Positions 22,910-32,500 of a stretch of 33,872 nt of DNA are shown piece by piece. This DNA comes from Rhizobiales bacterium Ga0077524 (lineage in GTDB: Bacteria; Pseudomonadota; Alphaproteobacteria; Rhizobiales; Hyphomicrobiaceae). Position numbers and translations under genes: made by a program. The notes below the pieces were generated by a model. It was not told where the DNA came from. It did not search any database and worked only from the letters and a program-made list of their open reading frames with translations. How positions within the stretch are numbered: position 1 is the stretch's first letter; each line of letters opens with the position of its first letter. The stretch is from positions 1-33,872 of the forward strand of contig LNDR01000384.1 of NCBI GenBank assembly GCA_001464755.1, in the 5' to 3' direction.

Positions 22910-24592
22910 ATGACCGTCGCCGAGCCCACCCGCACCGGCCGAACCGGCGCCAACATCGCCGAGCTGACCGTCACGGAGCTTTCGTCGGCGATCAAGCGCA
23001 CACTCGAGGACGGTTTCGGCTTCGTGCGCCTGCGTGGCGAGATCTCCGGCTACCGCGGGCCGCATGCCTCAGGCCACTGCTATTTTTCACTCAAGGACGA
23101 CAAGTCCAAGATCGAGGCTGTGATCTGGCGCGGCAACTTCACGCGTCTGCGCTTCAAGCCCGAGGAAGGCCTCGAGGTCATCGCGCAAGGCAAGGTCACG
23201 TCGTTCCCGGGCGCCTCAAAGTATCAAATCGTCATCGAGTCGCTCGAACCAGCCGGCGTTGGCGCCTTGATGGCGCTCCTCGAGGAGCGCAAGCGCAAGC
23301 TCGGTGCCGAGGGGCTGTTCGAGGAGACCCGCAAGCGGCCGTTGCCGTTCCTGCCCCGTGTCGTCGGGATCGTCACGTCGCCGACGGGTGCCGTCATTCG
23401 CGACATGCTCGCCGGATTCACGGAGCGATTTCCGACCCGCGTTCTGATCTGGCCGGTTCGCGTCCAGGGCGAGACGTCGGCCGGCGAGGTTGCAGCGGCC
23501 ATCCGCGGCTTCAACGCACTGCCTGAGAGCGGCCACGTCCCCCGCCCCGACGTGCTCATCGTCGCCCGTGGCGGCGGCAGCCTCGAGGATCTATGGGGCT
23601 TCAACGAGGAGGTCGTCGTCCGCGCCGCCGCGGAAAGCTCCATCCCTCTGATTTCGGCCGTTGGCCACGAGACGGACTGGACGTTGATCGATCTCGCCGC
23701 CGACGCACGCGCGCCGACGCCGACCAAGGCCGCCGAATGGGCCGTACCGAAACATTCCGAGCTGGTCGAGCGCACCGGCGAGCTGGGCTTGCGGCTGATG
23801 CAGCGCATGCGCCGCCGCCTCGACGAGGCACGCGTCCATTGGCGTGCTGCCGTCAGGGGGCTGCCGCGCCCCGAGGAGCTGACCGCGCTGCCGCGCCAGC
23901 GATTCGATGCCGCCGAGAAGCGCCTCTCCCGCGCGCTGATGGCCAACACCCAGGCCCACGCCAAGCGCCTTGCCCGCATTTCGCCGCGCCTGCAGCCGCG
24001 CTTGCTCGCCGTCCGTGTCGAGCGCGAGCACGCCCGGCTCGAGCGCTGCAGCTCACGGGCAGTCGAGGCCCTCTCGCGTATCGCGGCCGTTCGCCGGCTT
24101 GGCCTGACGCGGATCTCCGGGCGCCTCAGTCCTGTCGGCGTATCAACTCGCCTTTCGCGCGCCGCGGAACGGCTGGAGGGCCTGGACCGGCGCCAGCATA
24201 GTGCTTTCGAGGCCCTGCTGGCGCGTCGGCGCCAGACACTCGAGGCGCATGGCCAGATGCTGGCGTCGCTCAGCTACCATAGTGTTCTCGGTCGCGGCTT
24301 CGCGCTGGTCCGCGATGCCTCGGGCCGCGCTGTGCGCTCGATCGCCGCCCTAACGCCGGGCGCCCACGTCGACATCGAGGTCGTGGACGGGCACCGCGAG
24401 GCAATCGTCACGGGCGAAGCAAGCGCGACCGGTGGCGGAAAGACTCGCGCCGAGCCCCCAGCAGCCGACCACCCGCCTGCGACCGCGCCGCTGGATGCCG
24501 CGTTGCGGCCCTCGGCCGATTTGCACATTCGGCCAACCCAGCGCCGGCGATCCGCCGGTGGCGACAAGGGCGGGCAGGGCTCGCTTTTCTGA
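22910..24592 (+). CDS. xseA: Exodeoxyribonuclease VII large subunit
   Basis: A protein of 560 residues. It has an N-terminal OB-fold (about 15-115: [10 protein letters not shown] and L-R-G-E-I-S-G-Y) and a catalytic domain with [29 protein letters not shown] and [12 protein letters not shown] long helical region rich in Arg and Leu follows, and a C-terminal strand part ([11 protein letters not shown]). With XseB it degrades single-stranded DNA to oligonucleotides. ATG 22910 follows GGGAGTGAGG; the frame stays open to 22550 but the extra part overlaps purD on the other strand and is not conserved. The Arg/Pro/Ala-rich tail of about 60 residues makes it longer than E. coli XseA (456). Confidence 0.95.
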   Translation: MTVAEPTRTGRTGANIAELTVTELSSAIKRTLEDGFGFVRLRGEISGYRGPHASGHCYFSLKDDKSKIEAVIWRGNFTRLRFKPEEGLEVIAQGKVTSFPGASKYQIVIESLEPAGVGALMALLEERKRKLGAEGLFEETRKRPLPFLPRVVGIVTSPTGAVIRDMLAGFTERFPTRVLIWPVRVQGETSAGEVAAAIRGFNALPESGHVPRPDVLIVARGGGSLEDLWGFNEEVVVRAAAESSIPLISAVGHETDWTLIDLAADARAPTPTKAAEWAVPKHSELVERTGELGLRLMQRMRRRLDEARVHWRAAVRGLPRPEELTALPRQRFDAAEKRLSRALMANTQAHAKRLARISPRLQPRLLAVRVEREHARLERCSSRAVEALSRIAAVRRLGLTRISGRLSPVGVSTRLSRAAERLEGLDRRQHSAFEALLARRRQTLEAHGQMLASLSYHSVLGRGFALVRDASGRAVRSIAALTPGAHVDIEVVDGHREAIVTGEASATGGGKTRAEPPAADHPPATAPLDAALRPSADLHIRPTQRRRSAGGDKGGQGSLF

Positions 24593-24613
24593 GACGTCGT
24601 GCGAGACGTCGTG
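24591..24613 (+). repeat. Two tandem 11-base units after xseA
   Basis: GAGACGTCGTG occurs at 24591-24601 and again at 24603-24613, one base apart, starting at the xseA stop codon. Each unit contains the six-base palindrome GACGTC. It is probably a simple duplication; no function is assigned. Confidence 0.6.
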
Positions 24614-24718
24614 TCTGTCACAGAAGCGCGACTGGCAACCTTGCCCCGGTTTATGTATGGTGCCCCGGCTCGGGGTGACCCGCGGCCTGTGCCCTCGGCA
24701 TCTCATCAGGTTGGATTG

Positions 24719-24982
24719 ATGAATCGGTTCGAACGCCTGTTCGGTCTCAAGGGTGAGGCCCGCGTCGCCTACATGCACGGCGAGTTTCGTGTGGAGCAAC
24801 CCGGCGACTTCGTGCTTTGCGCTGTCACCGGCAAGCCCATCGCCATCGCCGACCTGCGCTACTGGAGCGTCGACCTGCAAGAGGCCTACAGCTCGCCAGA
24901 CGCGTCGCTCCAGCGACATCTCCAGCTGAACAAGCGCCGGGCCCGTGGGTCAGGGGAGACGCCCCCGACCGACGGCAAGTGA
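24719..24982 (+). CDS. DUF2093 domain protein
   Basis: A protein of 87 residues of a small family found in alphaproteobacteria, commonly next to xseA and lipid A genes. The conserved core is present: A-R-V-A-Y-M-H-G-E-F, P-G-D-F-V-L-C-A-V-T-G-K-P-I and L-R-Y-W-S-V-D-L-Q-E-A-Y-S-S-P-D. One Cys and the C-A-V-T-G turn are conserved features; function is unknown. ATG 24719 gives the family N-terminus M-N-R-F-E-R; longer frames upstream are not conserved. Its last 33 bases overlap the end of lpxK on the opposite strand. Confidence 0.88.
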   Translation: MNRFERLFGLKGEARVAYMHGEFRVEQPGDFVLCAVTGKPIAIADLRYWSVDLQEAYSSPDASLQRHLQLNKRRARGSGETPPTDGK

Positions 24983-26014
24983 CGCCTCGATCAGGCCTTT
25001 GAGCCGCAAGGCGTCCCGCTCGTCGAGTTCGAGCCGGATCGGGATCGTCCGCACCTCGGCACGCAGAGTGCCCATTGCGCCATGCGAAGCCAGCCGCACC
25101 CAGTCCTTCTCCGTGGTGCACAGGGTGGCGCCGTGCCGGCGTCCCGACGCAAGGAGGTCGCGCGCCTCTTTCTCCGTGAAGGCGTGATGATCGGCAAAGA
25201 CACGCCGTTCGACGATCCGCCCGCCCAGCCGTTCGACCAGCCGGAAGAAGCGCTCCGGTGCCCCGATCCCGCTGAACGCGACGAGGGGCTGGCCAAGGAC
25301 CCAGCTCGTATCCCCGGCCGGTCGCGTCCACGCCCGCATGACTGGGCCGCCGAAGTGATGTCTGAGCCAATCCGGGAAGTCGCTCTCCTCGCCGGTTTCT
25401 CCAGTTGCCTCGGGTCGGTTGACGACCACGGCATCGGCCAGCGACAGCTGAAACGCGAGTGGCGCCCGGAGCGGACCTGCGGGAATGACGAGGCCATTGC
25501 CTACGCCGCGCCGGCCGTCGACCACCGCAATCGTCAGGGCTTTCGCCAAGGCGCCATTCTGCAGGCCATCATCCATGACGATTGCGCCGTGTCGCGCCGC
25601 AGCGGCGACGATAGCCCGCGCACCAGACGCCCGGTCGCAGCCGATGAGGGTCGGCGCCGTCCGCGCCAGCAACAGCGGCTCATCGCCGACGTCGGCCGCC
25701 GTATCCCGACCCGGCACGACCCAATGGGGCCCCGAGATGCGCCCGCCGTAGCCCCGCGTCAGGAAGGCCGGCCGTGCACCGAGTGCGCCAAGCTCGCCTG
25801 CGATCAACAGCGCCAGCGGCGTCTTGCCCGTGCCACCCGCCGTGAAATTGCCGACGCAGATCACCGGCACCGGACAGCGATAGGCCTCACCGTTCCGGTA
25901 GCGGCGCTCCGCAGCAGCCCCCCACAGGCGCGATACGGGCACGAGCATGCGGGCGCCCCACGTTGGCGCGGAGCGATACCACCAGCCGGGTTCCGAGACG
26001 AGCAAGCTAGCCAC
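24950..26014 (-). CDS. lpxK: Tetraacyldisaccharide 4'-kinase (lipid A 4'-kinase)
   Basis: A protein of 354 residues that phosphorylates the 4' position of the tetraacyl disaccharide to give lipid IVA, at the cytoplasmic face of the inner membrane. The diagnostic Walker A G-N-F-T-A-G-G-T-G-K-T-P is at 55-66, preceded by a Trp/Arg-rich N-terminal membrane-associating helix (P-G-W-W-Y-R-S). F-L-T-R-G-Y-G-G and the M-D-D-G-L-Q-N segment are also typical. I place the start at GTG 26014, overlapping the waaA stop by eight bases; upstream continuation in the same frame is a shadow of waaA. The two genes act in successive steps of lipid A-Kdo synthesis and are translationally linked. Its 3' end overlaps the convergent DUF2093 gene by 33 bases. 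Confidence 0.94.
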   Translation of the reverse strand: MASLLVSEPGWWYRSAPTWGARMLVPVSRLWGAAAERRYRNGEAYRCPVPVICVGNFTAGGTGKTPLALLIAGELGALGARPAFLTRGYGGRISGPHWVVPGRDTAADVGDEPLLLARTAPTLIGCDRASGARAIVAAAARHGAIVMDDGLQNGALAKALTIAVVDGRRGVGNGLVIPAGPLRAPLAFQLSLADAVVVNRPEATGETGEESDFPDWLRHHFGGPVMRAWTRPAGDTSWVLGQPLVAFSGIGAPERFFRLVERLGGRIVERRVFADHHAFTEKEARDLLASGRRHGATLCTTEKDWVRLASHGAMGTLRAEVRTIPIRLELDERDALRLKGLIEASLAVGRGRLP

Positions 26015-27371
26015 CAAGGGCGGCGCGCCTGCCCTCTCCCTCGGGGAGATAGGGCAAAAGTGCCGCCGCTGTGCGCTCCAGTGCACCCGATAGCCCCGCG
26101 AGCGCAAGCGTCGCATTCTCGCGCATCGCCTCGACGCGGGGCGGATCCGCGAGGAGGGCCGCAAGCACTGGCGCGATCTCGCCCGGCGCCCCCACCTGCA
26201 ACGCCCCTCCGGAGGCGAGGAGCGCACCATAGGCATCCGTGAAATTATGCGTGCTCGGCCCCGTGACGACGACGGCCCCATGGCGCACCGCCTCGATCGG
26301 GTTCTGGCCGCCATGTGGAATGAGCGACCCGCCCACGAATGCAACGGGCGACGCGGCGTAGAAAGTTCCAAGCTCGCCGATAGTATCGGCGATGTAGACG
26401 TCGGTATCCGGGGCAGGCAACTCGCCGAGCGCCCGGCGCCGCACCGTCAACCCGACCCCGGCTATCGCCTCGGCCAGAGCCGCACCCCGCTCGGGGTGGC
26501 GAGGTGCTACGATCGCGATCAGACCGTCGAACTGCGAGCGGATCGCCATGTGCGCCTCAGCAATCGCAAGCTCCTCGCCCGCGTGTGTACTCGCTGCGAC
26601 CACGCGAGGCCGCCCGGCCAGCGCCTCCTGCAAAGCTGCAAACGCGGCGACGCCGACAGGCGGTGGCGGCGAGTCGATCTTGAGGTTCCCGACGACCATG
26701 GCCTGCGACGCTCCGATCCGCTCGAAGCGCTGCGCCAACTCCGCGTTCTGGGCGAGTACGATATCGAAGTGCGAGAAGAGCGCCGCCGCGAGGCCCTGCC
26801 GCCTCTGCCAACGGTCGAACGAGCGATCCGACATGCGGGCATTGACGAGGGCCAGCGGAATGCCGCGTGAGGCAGCCGAGAGGACGAGATTGGGCCAAAC
26901 CTCCTGCTCGGTGAAGATGCCGAGCACGGGCCGCCAATAGTCGAGGAACGCAGCCACGTACGACGGCTCGTCGAGCGGCACGTATTGATGAACAGTCGAT
27001 GATCCGAGCCGGCTGGCCGCGAAATTGGCCGATGTGACCGTACCCGTGGTCAGCAACACCGTCAGGCCCGGCCGCAGCTGCTTCAGCCGCTCCATGAGCG
27101 GAAGCACCGCGCTCGTCTCTCCGACGCTGGCAGCGTGCACCCATGCCACGGGTCCGTCCGGCCGCACGATCGAGGCGCGTCCGAGGCGCTCGCCCCTTCG
27201 TTGCGGATCTTCTTTGCCCTTGCTCTCCCTGAAGCGGAGGATATAGGGCACCGCCGGCCGGGCGAGGCGCGTCAGCATGCGGTAGGCCCGCAGCTCCAGC
27301 CGATCGGTCGCCCCACTCGCTTGCCGCGGCAGTGGCCCGGTAAGACCGGTATGGAGCATCGGGCCGGCCAT
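26007..27371 (-). CDS. waaA: 3-deoxy-D-manno-octulosonic-acid (Kdo) transferase
   Basis: A protein of 454 residues (also called KdtA), a GT-B glycosyltransferase adding Kdo from CMP-Kdo to lipid IVA. The catalytic Glu of H-A-A-S-V-G-E-T is residue 85. F-T-E-Q-E-V-W-P-N-L follows at about 153-162, where most WaaA proteins read E-S-E-L-W-P-N. Later motifs are V-G-N-L-K, A-P-R-H-P-E-R, and G-G-S-L-I-P-H-G-G-Q-N-P-I-E near residue 350. An N-terminal hydrophobic helix around 30-46 anchors it to the inner membrane. ATG 27371 has no strong ribosome-binding site; ATG 27359 and 27278 are alternatives. Confidence 0.94.
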   Translation of the reverse strand: MAGPMLHTGLTGPLPRQASGATDRLELRAYRMLTRLARPAVPYILRFRESKGKEDPQRRGERLGRASIVRPDGPVAWVHAASVGETSAVLPLMERLKQLRPGLTVLLTTGTVTSANFAASRLGSSTVHQYVPLDEPSYVAAFLDYWRPVLGIFTEQEVWPNLVLSAASRGIPLALVNARMSDRSFDRWQRRQGLAAALFSHFDIVLAQNAELAQRFERIGASQAMVVGNLKIDSPPPPVGVAAFAALQEALAGRPRVVAASTHAGEELAIAEAHMAIRSQFDGLIAIVAPRHPERGAALAEAIAGVGLTVRRRALGELPAPDTDVYIADTIGELGTFYAASPVAFVGGSLIPHGGQNPIEAVRHGAVVVTGPSTHNFTDAYGALLASGGALQVGAPGEIAPVLAALLADPPRVEAMRENATLALAGLSGALERTAAALLPYLPEGEGRRAALGG

Positions 27372-27627
27372 GTGACAATCTGGAGTTGTTTTGAGGAGCG
27401 AACGCGACCATTCGGTTGCTCGTTAACCTCTATAGGCAAGCAAGCCCGAGTTTGCCAAGCGCTTCTGTGGGTTTTCCGCCGCAGATCGCGACCAATTTTT
27501 CATCGGTTGCGCTCCACGTCGCTACGTACATCATAAGGTTGTGTGTGCGCCCTGTGGTCCTCTTGCCTTTTTCCATCGGTCTTGCGCATTGTTCGGCACG
27601 ATTGCATGAAGAGGCCGATGCCCCCGA

Positions 27628-28365
27628 ATGGGAAAGATCGCGAAGCATCAGCGGCGCGCTGTGCGCAATGTCGTCCGCACGTGGCGGCAGGGAATTGCGG
27701 AGCATTCGCCGGACTGGGCGAAGGTTTCGCTCGGTCCCGCCGTCAATTGGGCCGACATGCTGCTCGTCGATCATGGCATTTTCCGGCTCGCCTACCTCAA
27801 TCTGCATCGCCTGGGCCGCCATGCATGGCGCTCGGCACAGCCGGCGCCGCATCAGATCGAGCGAGTCGCACGTCTCGGCGTCAAGACCATCGTCAACCTA
27901 CGCGGCCCCCGCGTCTGCGGCAGCTACTGGCTGGAGCAGCAGGCCTGCCGCCGCCATGGCGTGCGGCTCATCGACTATCAGGTTCGTTCCCGTGCAGCTC
28001 CCACGCGCGCTGAGATTCTCGGCGCTCGCGACCTACTGCGAAGTCTCGAGCCGCCGATCCTTTTTCATTGCAAATCCGGCGCCGATCGCGCCGGGCTGAT
28101 GAGCACGCTCTACCTCATCGTCGTCGAGAAGGTGCCGGTCGAGGCGGCGCGCCACCAGCTCGCACTGAAGTTCGGCCACATCCGCCAGTCCGATACGGGC
28201 GTTCTCGACTATTTCTTCGAGCGCTACCTCGAGGCCAATGCCGCGTCCCCGATCGATTTTTTCGATTGGGTCGAGCACGTCTACGACGCTGACGAACTCA
28301 AGCAGTCCTACGTGGCAAGTGGCTGGGCGAACGTCATCACCAATCGCATCCTGCGGCGCGAGTAG
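27628..28365 (+). CDS. Cys-X5-Arg protein-tyrosine / dual-specificity-type phosphatase
   Basis: A protein of 245 residues. The P-loop signature of cysteine phosphatases, H-C-K-S-G-A-D-R-A-G, is at 147-156, giving nucleophile Cys148 and Arg154. A candidate general acid is one of the Asp residues near 116 (L-I-D-Y). The upstream strand V-K-T-I-V-N-L-R-G fits the DSP/tyrosine-phosphatase fold. A basic N-terminal helix (R-R-A-V-R-N-V-V-R-T-W-R) may touch membrane or nucleic acid. Substrate could be phosphoprotein, phosphoinositide or a phosphorylated lipid or sugar. Its position divergent from waaA-lpxK suggests, but does not prove, an envelope role. The ribosome-binding site before ATG 27628 is weak. 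Confidence 0.85.
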   Translation: MGKIAKHQRRAVRNVVRTWRQGIAEHSPDWAKVSLGPAVNWADMLLVDHGIFRLAYLNLHRLGRHAWRSAQPAPHQIERVARLGVKTIVNLRGPRVCGSYWLEQQACRRHGVRLIDYQVRSRAAPTRAEILGARDLLRSLEPPILFHCKSGADRAGLMSTLYLIVVEKVPVEAARHQLALKFGHIRQSDTGVLDYFFERYLEANAASPIDFFDWVEHVYDADELKQSYVASGWANVITNRILRRE

Positions 28366-28373
28366 CGGCTCCT

Positions 28374-28390
28374 CGCCGACACCGTCGGCG
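28374..28390. terminator. Hairpin between convergent phosphatase and MBL genes
   Basis: CGCCGAC and GTCGGCG pair perfectly around an ACC loop, nine bases after the phosphatase stop and 17 bases from the MBL gene stop on the other strand. The position fits a shared terminator; the absence of a U-tract lowers confidence. Confidence 0.45.
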
Positions 28391-28406
28391 GCTCAACCGT
28401 CCGCTG

Positions 28407-29384
28407 TCAGGCCACCGGGATCAGCACATAGCCGTTGCCGTCCTTGGCGATCGTCCCCGCACCGGGCATGCCCCAGTGATACCCCGTGCACACGGTCTTG
28501 CTCGCCACCACCTCGTCGAGCACCTTTCTCCGCGTCGCCTCCGCAAGCACGGCATCCTGGTCGAAGGCAATATGCCAGCCGGGATTCCTGAGATTGACGG
28601 GTGGTATACTCGTCAGATCGCCGAGCACCATCAGGCTGCCGCTTCCCGACGTCACCCGATAGCTCGTATGACCGGGCGTGTGGCCCGGTGTGGCAACAGC
28701 ACGAATGCCCGGGACGGCCTCGGCGCCGTCGGCAACCTGGCGGACGGTCTTCCATTTTTGCAACGAAGCCTGGACCCGGCGTGCGATGCCGCGCCGCGCC
28801 TCTGCCAGCTTCTCGATGACCGCCGGATCGGTCCAATATCTGTACTCGGCCTCCGGCACGACGATCTCGGTCTCCCCGTAAAGCGGCTGATCGTCGTTGC
28901 CATACAGCCCGAAGATGTGGTCGGGATGGAAATGCGTGACGACGATGGCGTTGAGCCGCATCGGATCGAGCCCGGCGGCCTTCATGTTGGCATGCAGCAA
29001 CCCGACGTCCGGCGAGCGGCCCGCCCCATTGCCGGCATCCAGCATGACCGTGCGGTCGCCCAGCTTGACGACGGTCACGGTGTAGCTGTTCGGCACCTTG
29101 TCGTCGGCCATGCCGGCGGACTTCAGCGATGCCTTGATCTCGTCGACGGAAGCATTCTTCACGAAACCCGGCGCATGTTCGCGCCAGATCGCTCCTTCAT
29201 AGATCGTGAATACTTCCGCGTCGCCGATCTTGAACTTGTGGAACTTGAGCCCGTTCGGGTTGAGCGGCGACGCAGCAGACGCCTGTGCCAATGCCGACGG
29301 CAAGATCTCGAGCGAGCCGCTGATGCCGAAGGCCGCGCCAGCCACAGCCGCCGAAAGAACCTGACGGCGATTAAAGTGTACCAT
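28407..29384 (-). CDS. Tat-exported metallo-beta-lactamase-fold hydrolase
   Basis: A protein of 325 residues. The N-terminus has a twin-arginine motif (N-R-R-Q-V-L, Arg6-Arg7) followed by a hydrophobic stretch and A-L-A-Q-A, a likely cleavage site near residue 34, so the folded enzyme should be exported to the periplasm. Zinc ligands of the MBL fold are present: H151-F-H-P-D-H156, the His of T-P-G-H-T-P-G-H, Asp in L-G-D-L-T-S, and a late His in Y-H-W-G-M-P-G. Such proteins include lactonases and other hydrolases; the substrate is not clear and a classical beta-lactamase is not implied. ATG 29384 has GGGAG seven bases upstream. Confidence 0.9.
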   Translation of the reverse strand: MVHFNRRQVLSAAVAGAAFGISGSLEILPSALAQASAASPLNPNGLKFHKFKIGDAEVFTIYEGAIWREHAPGFVKNASVDEIKASLKSAGMADDKVPNSYTVTVVKLGDRTVMLDAGNGAGRSPDVGLLHANMKAAGLDPMRLNAIVVTHFHPDHIFGLYGNDDQPLYGETEIVVPEAEYRYWTDPAVIEKLAEARRGIARRVQASLQKWKTVRQVADGAEAVPGIRAVATPGHTPGHTSYRVTSGSGSLMVLGDLTSIPPVNLRNPGWHIAFDQDAVLAEATRRKVLDEVVASKTVCTGYHWGMPGAGTIAKDGNGYVLIPVA

Positions 29385-29566
29385 GCCGAATCTCCCGCCG
29401 GACCGCGCGTCCGCGCCCCTATGAGCCCGCGGCCACTATATTTCCATGCAGCCGCGCGTCCGCGCCGAAGTCGGTCTGATCACGACGATGTGAGACTTGG
29501 CTCACCCCTGCAACCGATCACGTATCGCGCCTTCAGACGTTGCAGGTGGGGGACCCTTTTGGTGCT

Positions 29567-32500
29567 TCAAGGGCTGCCTTCCTGGAAGGGCTTGAAGGGA
29601 TTGCGCGCCTTGGCCTTCGGAGGCGCGCTGGTCGGCGCGGGCCGAGGCAAGGGCGATGGCTCGACTGCGGCAGGTGGCGAGGATGCGGACTGAGCTTGCG
29701 TAGCGTCAAGCTGCCCGGAGTTCGTCTGAGCCGATGCAGCAGCGCCCTGGCCAGTGGCTTCCCCAGTGGGTGGGTGCGGTGGCAAGGCCCCACTGGCAGG
29801 CTTTGACTCTGTCGGGCGCGCCTGCGGTCCACCCTGTTGGCCCTGTTGAATGGCTTCCAGCCTCTGCCGTTCAGCCAACTGCCGCTCGGCCTCCTGGCGC
29901 AGCGTCTCGTTCTTCGCACGATCTTCGTCGAGCTTGCGCAGGCGCTCCAGCTCGATCACCTCGCGTTCCACTTTCCGAACCGCCACCTCGCGCTCGAGCG
30001 CTTCCATGTCGAGCTTGGGCGTGAGCGTCGAGAATGCGGCGAGCGGTCCGGTGAAACTGACCGTCACCGCCGGCAGCTCTGGCTTCAGGGGCACTCCCGG
30101 GACCTGCGGCGAGTTGCGTGGCTCCATCCGCCATTCGCCATCGACGAGCATATGATCCAGATCGACGGCGCCACGTCCCGTCAAGCGTCCGAGCGGCAGA
30201 TTGACCACCAGTGGCTGGGAGCGGAGTGCTCCGTCCGCTACCGTTATGGGAATTCGTGGCGAGCCGACGCCGATCCCTTCCGCCTGCATGGCAAGCTCCA
30301 GCTGCGCCCGAAGCGCGCCGGGCGGAATTTCGCCCTTGAGCGCCAGGACGGTCTCGGCGGCGCTCGCAACGGCCGTCGGCGTCCATCGGTTGAGCCGCGC
30401 CTGCGTCAGACGGACCTCGCCGCCACCAGCCAAGGCAACCACCAGCCCGCGTGGCGAGAGCGCCGTGCTCTGCAGTTTGAGATTGGCCGAAAGCCCGCCA
30501 CTCGCGGTCGCTGCTCCCTGAACTACCTTCTCTAGCCTGAGGCCAGTAATCATCCCTTCTACGAGGGCTTGAACGCCAGCAGAAACCTTCTCCAGCGCGA
30601 TGATGCCGGACACTTGTCCGCCGTGCAACTTGCCATCTGTGACCCGGACATCAAGCCCTCCCGGCCGCGCAACCAGCTCGAGACGCGCTTCGCCGATCTC
30701 GAGACCCGGTGCCAGAGCCAAGCGCGCAATCTGAAGCTGGAGACGGCTGCCGGCGATCGGATCGACGACGGACAAATCGAGCGGAGCTTCGGTCCACGGT
30801 GAGCGTCGCTCCGTTTCCCTGCGCTCCGAAGAGGTGCCCGAGGTCAGCACCGCGAACAAGCCCTGCAATGAGCCTTTGTCCAGCTTGACGTCGCCGGTCA
30901 CACGATTGGCCCCGGCGGCGGCCTCAACGGCGATTTCGCCACCCGCTTCGACTCCGGCGATCCTCAACGTCGAGGTCGTGAGCTTCAAGCGGCCGCCCGT
31001 GCGCTCGATCTGCACGGTGCCGCTGACCGGACCCTCGAGGCCCGGTCGCTGAGGAATACCGCCGAGGGCGAGGCCGCGTGCCACGTCGGCAAGCGCGAGT
31101 TCGATCTCACCTTGCAGCCCGAGCGACGCCTGATCGTCGAGGAGGACCCGGCCACGGTAGGCCGCGCTCAGCCCGACGCCATCGACGGCGGCGAGCATCG
31201 CCATGCCGGTTTGCGGGCTGCCGATCCCGCGCACGGTGAGCCGCGCCCCGGAACCCGCCACACCCGCGTGTCCCGCCCCCACGGCCTTCCCGATCGCCTT
31301 CGACACGACGCGCCGAACCGCGTCCCCTTCGAGCGTCATGGCTATGTCGGTCGGACGGTCCCGCCAGCCTGCCTGCGACTTGCCGAGCCTCAAAGTGCCG
31401 GCGATACGGCTTTGCGCCAGCAACCCATCGACAGAGAGATCGTGGGTATCCGGCCCCTTGAGGCCCACCTGCAGCCGCCCGGCGAGGCGCAAAGGCGTCA
31501 TAACGGCCGCATCGTCGCCGGCAGGAACGAGATCCGATGGCAGCCCCGCAAGCCGCGCCAACGCCGCCAACCCGGACGCCGTCTCCGCTGTTACCAGCCC
31601 CGTCAGGGCGCCCTTGGCCGCCGGCCGGGCCAGATCCGCGATATCGCCCCTCAGCTCGACCGCATACCCCTCCGCCGAGGCGAGCCGCAGCTGAGGCATC
31701 GATAGATTCCCGCCCGCGAGCCGCAGCTCGGTCAGCGTATCGCGGAAAACGGCCGCGCCGACGACGAGCCGATCGAGCCTCAGCTTGATGTCGGCATCCG
31801 AGGCCCCGACGGCCACATTGGTCTGTCCTTTGACGCCGGCGAGTCCCCCGATCAAGTCGCGCAGAGCCTGTGCCGGGTCGGCGCCCGCGGGAACGAGAGG
31901 CGTGAGGTCCAGCTCCGATCCCTCGAGATTGAGGCCGATCTGTTGCGGCTGCCCAGCCTTCCAGCTCGCGTCTCCGGTCAGCATGTTGCGCCCGATTTCG
32001 AGCGTCAGGTTGCGCCCTGCCACCTCTCGCGAGCCGATGGACAGATCGCCGACGACCGTGAACGGCCCGTCGCGGGCCGGAAGCGCCAACTTGCTGTCGC
32101 GCGCCAGCCAGCCGGCGAAACGGGTGACGCTCGCGCCGCGCAAATTCATCCGCCCGCTGTAGCGGAGATCTGGCGGCGTACCTTCGAAAGCGCCCGAGGT
32201 GACCAGCCGGGCGCCACCCGGGAGACCCGCAGTCAGGCTTTTGATGTTGAGCCGGCCCTGCGTATGCTCGAGCGTGGCGGCGAGGTTGCTCACCACGTCG
32301 CCGCCGAGCGTAGCTTGATCGACGGTCAATGTGGCCTCGGTTCGGCCCTCCGTCGCCAGAATGCGCGATACCGCCACCGCCACGCCTTGCGCCAGCTCCA
32401 GCGGCGAGCCTCCGGTGCCTGCGCCTGAGATCTTGTCGAGATCCAGCCAGTGCGAATTGATGTTGACCGTGACGTCCGTCCGCTCGGCCCACTGCACTTG

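Noticed and set aside
28407-29384. Antibiotic-hydrolysing class B beta-lactamase
   Set aside because: The fold and zinc ligands match the wider MBL family, but the T-H-F-H-P-D-H context and late Y-H-W-G are those of general MBL hydrolases, and nothing specific to class B enzymes was seen.
31107-32492. 461-codon frame on the - strand inside the AsmA gene
   Set aside because: Alternative frame on the same strand with Arg/Gly-rich sequence and no domain; the AsmA frame is continuous through it.
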